From Clostridia bacterium (GTDB taxonomy: Bacteria > Bacillota > Clostridia > Oscillospirales > Acutalibacteraceae), in NCBI GenBank assembly GCA_017395425.1, contig JAFPUM010000035.1, positions 1-39,560 of the forward strand: a stretch of DNA of 39,560 nucleotides. The letters are read 5' to 3'. A program made the position numbers and the translations under genes. This document shows, piece after piece, positions 34,729 to 39,560 of this stretch. How positions within the stretch are numbered: the first letter of the stretch is position 1; the number at the start of each line of letters is the position of its first letter. A model generated the notes under the pieces. The model ran no database searches. It was not told the origin of the DNA and saw nothing but the letters and a program-made list of their open reading frames with translations.

Positions 34729-35493
34729 ATGAATATCCACACTTTTGGCAACGAAAGCAATCCCAAAATGATGCTGATTCACGGCGTACTCTGCCCGTGG
34801 CAGATCTGGGAGGACGCGGCGGCGCATTTTTCTGAGAAGTATTATGTCATTGTGCCGGAGCTGGACGGTCACACGCAGGACGCGCCGAGTGAATTTCACT
34901 CTGTTGCGCGGGAAGCGGCAGATATCAGCTTATGGCTGCGTGAGCGGCACATTGACAGTCTGGACGTTCTCTGCGGGCTGTCGATGGGCGGCGGCGTGGC
35001 GGCGGAACTCTGGTGTAAAGGCGTGGACTCTCACACACTGAAAGTTGACACGCTGATACTGGACGGCGCACCGCTGGTTCCCGCGGGCGGACTGACCACG
35101 CGGTTCATTACAGGCTTCTACGCGGATATTCTGCGCAAATCCAAGCAGCGCGACCCCAAAACGCTGGAAAACTGCAAAAAAGTCTTTCTCCCCGAACGGT
35201 ATTTCGAGGACTATCTCCGCGTGGCGGACAACATGAGCGATACGTCTATCGTGAATGTCTGCTATTCCATTCTGCAAAATCGATTTCCCAAGGACGTTCC
35301 TGCTGAAGGCACGCGCATTTTCTATCTGCACGGCACCCAGTCCAATGAGGCGATCGCCAAAAAGTCAGCGAAGTTCATGAAGAAATATTATCCTTCCACG
35401 CAAATCAAGGTCTGCAAGGGCATGGCGCACGCGGAGCTGGCTTGCTTCCACCCGCAGGAGTGGATTCAGACCGTAGACGCGTTTCTGTCATAA
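34729..35493 (+). CDS. Alpha/beta hydrolase
   Basis: 254 residues, no signal peptide. MMLIHGVLCPWQIWEDAAAHF is the oxyanion-hole loop, Ser85 in GLSMGGG the nucleophile, and the late KGMAHAEL gives the catalytic His. The start ATG 34729 has AAAGGAG nine bases upstream; an open frame upstream of it overlaps the M48 gene and is not used. The gap to the M48 gene is 43 bases. The substrate is not evident; this fold covers esterases, lipases and small-molecule hydrolases. Confidence 0.85.
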   Translation: MNIHTFGNESNPKMMLIHGVLCPWQIWEDAAAHFSEKYYVIVPELDGHTQDAPSEFHSVAREAADISLWLRERHIDSLDVLCGLSMGGGVAAELWCKGVDSHTLKVDTLILDGAPLVPAGGLTTRFITGFYADILRKSKQRDPKTLENCKKVFLPERYFEDYLRVADNMSDTSIVNVCYSILQNRFPKDVPAEGTRIFYLHGTQSNEAIAKKSAKFMKKYYPSTQIKVCKGMAHAELACFHPQEWIQTVDAFLS

Positions 35494-35502
35494 ATCCGTT
35501 TA

Positions 35503-35511
35503 AGGGGGGGG
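35503..35511 (+). repeat. G8 homopolymer in the ribosome binding site
   Basis: Eight consecutive G (35504-35511), preceded by A, serve as the Shine-Dalgarno of the gene at 35518. Confidence 0.85.
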
Positions 35512-35517
35512 TTATCG

Positions 35518-36597
35518 ATGAAGAAAAAAATATCGGTCAAGAAAATTCTGCTCATCATACTCGGGTGTGTGCTGGCGTTGCTGCTTGCGGGATGGTGGGC
35601 ATTGTCGGTCGTGATTTACGATCAGAACATCAACCGGCGCTTTGAGAGCTACGAACCCTATACGCTGCGCCTGGAGGATTTTGAAGGGCTGGAGCGAACG
35701 GCATACGAATTCCCGTCGGATAAGGGGCAGATGCTCAAAGGTTATCTGTACAGCGCGGGTGAAGGACAGCGCGGCATCATCGTGATTGCGCACGGCTTCG
35801 GCGGCGGCGGTCACAATTCCTACATAGACTGCGCCGATTATTTTGCGCGGCACGGGTATTATGTCTTCGCCTACGACGCGACCGGAAATGATGAAAGCGA
35901 GGGCGATGGCGTCGGCGGCTTCCCGCAGGGCGCGGTGGATCTGGATTACGCGCTTACCTTTGTGGAGCAAAGCGGGAAATTCCCCGCTCTGCCCATCGGT
36001 CTGTTCGGACACAGCTGGGGCGGATACAGCGTGTGCAGTGTGCTGACCTATCATCCGGAAGTGAAGGCGGTCATCGAATGTTCCGGCTGCAACGCTTCTT
36101 CCGACCTGTTTGAAGCGGGCGGCAAGCATGAGGCAGGAAATCTCATCTACACCATGATGCCGTTTGTCAAGCTGCATGAACTGGTGAAATACGGCAAATA
36201 CGCCTCGAATACGGCGATGGACGGCTTTAACAACAGCGACGCTGATGTGATGATTGTACACAGTGCGGATGACGACGTGGTGCCGATTGCATATGGGCTC
36301 GACCGCTTCTATGAAAAATACAGCGATGACCCGCGGTTTACCTTCTTGCGGTTTGAAGACAGAGGGCACAATCATATTTACAACGACACCACCTACATCA
36401 ACGAATTCAACGCGGCATTCGACAAATGGTGCGAAACGCTGGATTACGACTATAAATCGTCGGAAAACAAGGAGCGGTTTGCCAAGGATAAAGCGGATTA
36501 TATCCATCAGCATCTCGACAGAACCAGATGGAGCAATATGCTTGACGAAGAACTGTTCGCACAGTTCCTTGCGTTTTATGATAAAAATGTCAGATAA
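35518..36597 (+). CDS. Membrane-anchored alpha/beta hydrolase
   Basis: 359 residues. A Lys-rich N-terminus and TM helix (about 9-33) put the rest outside the cell, or leave it as a signal anchor. The hydrolase core has VIAHGFGGGGHNSYIDCADYFARHGYYVFAYDATGNDESEG, nucleophile Ser166 in GHSWGGYS, Asp in VHSADDDVVP and His in DRGHNHIY. It resembles serine aminopeptidase S33/dienelactone-hydrolase-like proteins. It starts 24 bases after the previous hydrolase gene. The substrate is unknown. Confidence 0.88.
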   Translation: MKKKISVKKILLIILGCVLALLLAGWWALSVVIYDQNINRRFESYEPYTLRLEDFEGLERTAYEFPSDKGQMLKGYLYSAGEGQRGIIVIAHGFGGGGHNSYIDCADYFARHGYYVFAYDATGNDESEGDGVGGFPQGAVDLDYALTFVEQSGKFPALPIGLFGHSWGGYSVCSVLTYHPEVKAVIECSGCNASSDLFEAGGKHEAGNLIYTMMPFVKLHELVKYGKYASNTAMDGFNNSDADVMIVHSADDDVVPIAYGLDRFYEKYSDDPRFTFLRFEDRGHNHIYNDTTYINEFNAAFDKWCETLDYDYKSSENKERFAKDKADYIHQHLDRTRWSNMLDEELFAQFLAFYDKNVR

Positions 36598-36612
36598 TGC
36601 CGCGGATTTTGC

Positions 36613-36641
36613 TTGACATCGGTTTCCGTGAGGCATACAAT
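36613..36641 (+). promoter_or_regulatory. Sigma-A promoter of the DUF5684-like gene
   Basis: TTGACA (36613-36618), 17-base spacer, TACAAT (36636-36641), just after the hydrolase stop. Confidence 0.85.
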
Positions 36642-36677
36642 ACAAGTAACAGCCTATGACAAAGGAGGTGAAAACAT

Positions 36678-37079
36678 ATGGATATGCAGCAATACAATGC
36701 CATGAATGAGCAGTTGACGTCCGGTCAGCAGAGCGCCGTGAATATCGGTACGCTGGTGCTTTGTGTTCTGACGCTCATCGCTATGTGGAAGATTTTCTCG
36801 AAGGCCGGTCAGGCAGGCTGGAAAGTGCTGATTCCTATCTACAATACCTACACATTCTGCAAAATTGTAGACGGTAACGGATGGAAATTCCTGCTGCTTC
36901 TCATTCCTTTTGTCAATGCCGTTTACGCGATCATCCTGATCTTCCGTCTGGCAAAGTCATTCGGCAAAGGCTTTTTGTTCGGTCTCGGACTGCTGTTCCT
37001 CTCCACGCTGTTCACGCTGATTCTCGGCTTCGGCAGCTCTACTTACATCGGGCCCAGAGGCGTTCCGGCTGTCAGATAG
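36678..37079 (+). CDS. Small DUF5684-like membrane protein
   Basis: 133 residues with three or four hydrophobic helices. GWKVLIPIYNTYTFCKIVDGNGWKFLLLLIPFVNAVYAIILIFRLAKSFGKG is the pattern of the DUF5684 family, of unknown function; KIF...AGQAGWK precedes it. A perfect AAAGGAGGTG ribosome site, its own promoter and a strong terminator suggest a well-expressed single gene. Confidence 0.82.
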   Translation: MDMQQYNAMNEQLTSGQQSAVNIGTLVLCVLTLIAMWKIFSKAGQAGWKVLIPIYNTYTFCKIVDGNGWKFLLLLIPFVNAVYAIILIFRLAKSFGKGFLFGLGLLFLSTLFTLILGFGSSTYIGPRGVPAVR

Positions 37080-37115
37080 CGTTTTTCGCTAATCTTTTAC
37101 AGGGCTGGAAACGTC

Positions 37116-37168
37116 ATAACCGTCCGGGTTTTCTTTGAATGGAATGCCCCGGACGGTTATTTTTTTTT
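37116..37168 (+). terminator. Intrinsic terminator of the DUF5684-like gene
   Basis: A perfect 13-bp stem (37116-37128 with 37148-37160, ATAACCGTCCGGG and its complement) is followed by a T9 run. Confidence 0.95.
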
Positions 37169-37186
37169 GGGGTGCATTGCTTGTTT

Positions 37187-37372
37187 GTCGGGCAAGCGGA
37201 TTACCAGCGCTGGCGCGGGGCGCGGCTGGATATAGGGTGGGAGTATGCGACGTTCCGGCGTGGTTGGATCAGGGAAAGTACGTTTCTCGCGTCCGGGCTT
37301 TTGCCTGAATGCTCGCGTCCGGGGCGAATACGGCTTGCGCCGCACGCGTACCTCACCTGATGGGTCTTGCCA
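37187..37372 (-). repeat. Dispersed intergenic repeat, copy C
   Basis: Read on the minus strand, this segment of the gene-free interval 37080-37445 aligns with copy B at 29584-29803. Matching blocks in the same order are AAGACCCATC (AAAACCCATC in B), GGTACGCG, GCCGTATTC, GGCAAAAGCCCGGAC, ACTTTC, GGAACGT and the identical 21-base run at 37232-37212. It lies between convergent genes; the part nearer 37445 also carries GCGAAGCAC twice. Confidence 0.75.
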
Positions 37373-37445
37373 CGGATGTCCGGGTGCTTCGCTGATTGCG
37401 CGTGCTTCGCCGCGCGGATGGTTGTATGTTTTATTTTTCATTTTT

Positions 37446-38456
37446 TTATTCGACGGCGCTCAGCCATTTCTCAAAACTCGCGGACAGCAGGGCTTCCACT
37501 TCTGCCCGGTAATGTTTGCTGTAAGTTGTGACCCGTCCCGCGCTTGGCACATACGGGTCAATATAACGGCGCTTGGCGTTGATTTTTGCGGCGTAACGTC
37601 CGTCCGTCGGTTTGTCGGGGGTGGACTGCACGCGCCGGATGCCGCAATAGTTCCGCCAGCCTTTGGCGGTACGCGGGTCTGCCAGCAGTTTTTCAATCAC
37701 CGATTCCTCGGTGGTGTATAAATCGTTCACGGTCAAAATGCCTTGCGAGGCTGCCGTCTTGAGCAAATCGGCGAGATACTGCATGGTAAAACGGTCGGTA
37801 TCGGAGATGTAGACGTGGGAACACTGCATGGAGCAGCGGGCAAATGCCTCCGCGATATCCCGGTGCCGGAACAGCAGTTCGCGCTGACCGTGTTCATTGG
37901 TTCCTGCCGCGATATCCTCATAAAACCGGCGGATTTGAGAAATATCGGTCACAAAATACCTCAGAAAGCTGCCGCAGGTATATTCCAGACGGTCGGCGGA
38001 AAGCCGCGGGGAATCGTTGTCGGCGATGGGGTAGCGGTGATAGTCGCACACATCGGCAGTGGTCAGATCCAGTTCCCGCAATATTGTCTGAATTTCCGCC
38101 GAACCGTCGATAAACGCCGCCGTTTTTTCCTCGGTGGATTCCTGCGTGAGGTGGTCGCCGTTGAGAAAATCCACCACGTGCGCGAAGGCAGGCGTGCTGA
38201 TGTCGTGGAACAGTCCCGCCACCGACTGCTTTACGTCGCGGGTAAAGTGCCAGACAATCAGCGCCACGCCGACACTGTGCGCAAAACGGGTGTAGCGGTG
38301 GGACAAATCCATATCGCGTTCATGCAGCGCGACATATTCGCATCCGCAGCTCATGCCGACGTATCGCAATCGCTGCATAGGCGGGGTGTCCGCCAGTCTT
38401 GCGATGAAATCCGGTATATTTTCATGATAAACAGCCCATAACGAAAGATTTTCCAT
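37446..38456 (-). CDS. HD-domain phosphohydrolase-like protein
   Basis: 336 residues. Metal ligands of the HD domain are visible: His60 in RFAHSVGVALIVWHF, His84-Asp85 in VAGLFHDISTPAFAHVVDF, and a later Asp in the helical region. The layout (TPPMQRLRYVGMS...HRYTRFAHSVG) is like that of SAMHD1/dGTPase-type HD proteins, which hydrolyse nucleotides, but the C-terminal half is not recognised. The start ATG 38456 has GAAGGGGGAA upstream; the longer frame to 38540 crosses the tuf terminator and is not used. No clear promoter was found between that terminator and the ATG. Confidence 0.82.
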   Translation of the reverse strand: MENLSLWAVYHENIPDFIARLADTPPMQRLRYVGMSCGCEYVALHERDMDLSHRYTRFAHSVGVALIVWHFTRDVKQSVAGLFHDISTPAFAHVVDFLNGDHLTQESTEEKTAAFIDGSAEIQTILRELDLTTADVCDYHRYPIADNDSPRLSADRLEYTCGSFLRYFVTDISQIRRFYEDIAAGTNEHGQRELLFRHRDIAEAFARCSMQCSHVYISDTDRFTMQYLADLLKTAASQGILTVNDLYTTEESVIEKLLADPRTAKGWRNYCGIRRVQSTPDKPTDGRYAAKINAKRRYIDPYVPSAGRVTTYSKHYRAEVEALLSASFEKWLSAVE

Positions 38457-38491
38457 CAAGCGTTCCCCCTTCTTGTCGATAAAAAACATAC

Positions 38492-38534
38492 AAAAACCCG
38501 CCGCGCTGTCTTGCTTCGACAGTGCAGCGGGTTT
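38492..38534 (-). terminator. Intrinsic terminator of tuf
   Basis: On the minus strand AAACCCGC and ACTGTC pair with GACAGC and GCGGGTTT (with a small bulge), followed by T-rich sequence. Confidence 0.85.
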
Positions 38535-38639
38535 GATCATTTCACTAAATTCATTGAAAGAACAATGCTTTCCGAATGCGAATCCTTATCGCATACGTCC
38601 CGCATATCCCATCCAATCCTTCAGCCTTGTTGGGTCCGA

Positions 38640-39560
38640 TTACTCATTCACAGCGGTGACAACGCCCGAACCGACGGTACGACCGCCTTCACGGATAGCG
38701 AAGCGGAGGTTGGGCTCGATAGCGATTTCCTTGAGCAGCTCGACGTCCATCTCGACGTTATCGCCAGGCATACACATCTCGATGCCCTCGGGCAGAGAGA
38801 TCACGCCGGTAACGTCGGTGGTTCTGAAGTAGAACTGAGGACGATAGTTGTTGAAGAACGGAGTATGACGGCCGCCTTCATCCTTGGTCAGAACGTAGAC
38901 CTGACCGTGGAACTTGGTGTGGGGATGAATGGAACCGGGCTTTGCCAGAACCTGACCTCTTTCGATGTCGGTTCTCTGGATACCACGGAGCAGCGCACCG
39001 ATGTTGTCGCCGGCCTGCGCGAAGTCGAGCAGCTTGCGGAACATTTCGATACCGGTGACAACGGTCTTTCTCTTCTCGTCAGACAGACCGACGATTTCCA
39101 CTTCCTCGTTGAGGTTGAGCTGACCTCTCTCCACTCTACCGGTGGCAACAGTACCACGACCGGTGATGGTGAAGACGTCCTCGATGGGCATGAGGAAGGG
39201 CTTGTCGGTGGTTCTTTCGGGAGTGGGGATATACTCGTCAACCGCATCCATGAGGTCAAGGATGCACTTGTACTCGGGCGCGTTGATGTCCTTGGAATCG
39301 GACTCGAGAACCGCGAGAGCGGAACCGGTGATGATCGGCACATCGTCGCCCGGGAACTCGTACTCGTTGAGCAGTTCGCGGATTTCCATCTCGACCAGCT
39401 CGAGAAGCTCGGGATCGTCAACCTGATCCGCCTTGTTCATGAACACGACGATATAAGGCACGCCGACCTGACGGGACAGAAGGATGTGCTCGCGGGTCTG
39501 GGGCATGGGACCGTCAGCCGCGGAAACAACCAGGATAGCGCCGTCCATCTGAGCGGCACC
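38640..39560 (-). CDS. tuf: Translation elongation factor Tu, N-terminus beyond window
   Basis: The last 306 residues of EF-Tu are present; about 90 N-terminal residues, including the G1 P-loop, lie outside. Visible motifs are [41 protein letters not shown] (G4 NKAD), domain II ([16 protein letters not shown]) and domain III ([29 protein letters not shown]). EF-Tu brings aminoacyl-tRNA to the ribosome as a GTP complex. A terminator follows. Confidence 0.97.
   Translation of the reverse strand, partial: GAAQMDGAILVVSAADGPMPQTREHILLSRQVGVPYIVVFMNKADQVDDPELLELVEMEIRELLNEYEFPGDDVPIITGSALAVLESDSKDINAPEYKCILDLMDAVDEYIPTPERTTDKPFLMPIEDVFTITGRGTVATGRVERGQLNLNEEVEIVGLSDEKRKTVVTGIEMFRKLLDFAQAGDNIGALLRGIQRTDIERGQVLAKPGSIHPHTKFHGQVYVLTKDEGGRHTPFFNNYRPQFYFRTTDVTGVISLPEGIEMCMPGDNVEMDVELLKEIAIEPNLRFAIREGGRTVGSGVVTAVNE

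Overview
The window looks like chromosomal DNA from a spore-forming, fairly GC-rich member of the Clostridia (Oscillospiraceae/Ruminococcaceae-like; family level is inference). The evidence is a spoIIAA-spoIIAB-sigF operon, Gram-positive envelope genes (an LtaS-like enzyme, lipoproteins, signal peptides and membrane anchors), NADP-type glutamate dehydrogenase, AGGAGG-type ribosome binding sites, and many clean sigma-A promoters with TTGACA or TTGCAA, a 17-base spacer and TATAAT-like -10 boxes. No rRNA, tRNA, CRISPR array, phage or transposase operon was seen. Both edges cut genes: the C-terminus of a giant secreted protease on the left and the N-terminus of EF-Tu on the right.

Layout. 1-8535 (-): secreted subtilisin-family protease of at least 2,845 residues with a complete catalytic triad and a very long multidomain tail. 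8.7-11.4 kb: mutY and a MATE exporter fired from one divergent promoter region. 11.4-13.4 kb: a flavin-reductase-like protein, a 99-bp MITE-like element, and a PrsA-like lipoprotein. 13.4-18.5 kb (-): one envelope operon of DAG-kinase family protein, alanine racemase, Pr6Pr-like membrane protein and LtaS-like enzyme. 18.7-20.7 kb: a response-regulator-like protein with a degenerate receiver, about 0.9 kb without a convincing gene but with two candidate promoters and a strong terminator, and a small XRE regulator. 20.7-22.2 kb (-): the spoIIA sporulation operon. 22.2-25.4 kb (-): two-component system, polysaccharide deacetylase and an 81-residue protein in one operon. 25.4-26.4 kb (-): Rpn/PD-(D/E)XK family protein. 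26.4-29.5 kb (-): zur-znuA-znuC-znuB zinc uptake operon with a candidate operator. 29.9-31.4 kb (-): gdhA. 31.4-33.5 kb (-): orphan class I fumarase beta subunit followed by an anchored PIG-L deacetylase. 33.5-37.2 kb (+): M48 metallopeptidase, two alpha/beta hydrolases, then a DUF5684-like membrane protein. 37.4-39.56 kb (-): HD-domain phosphohydrolase and tuf.

How the genes fit together. Much of the window serves the cell envelope: precursor supply (Alr), lipid recycling and polymer synthesis (DAG kinase family, LtaS-like), extracellular folding (PrsA-like), glycan deacetylation (two unrelated deacetylases) and a giant surface or secreted protease. The least explained signals are non-coding: a dispersed repeat family present three times between transcription units (about 18.54, 29.58 and 37.2 kb), a MITE-like element at 12158-12256 whose terminal sequence recurs at 19288-19300, and the gene-poor stretch 19233-20128. 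No previously undescribed multi-gene system could be demonstrated from sequence alone; these repeats and that stretch are the best candidates for something new.
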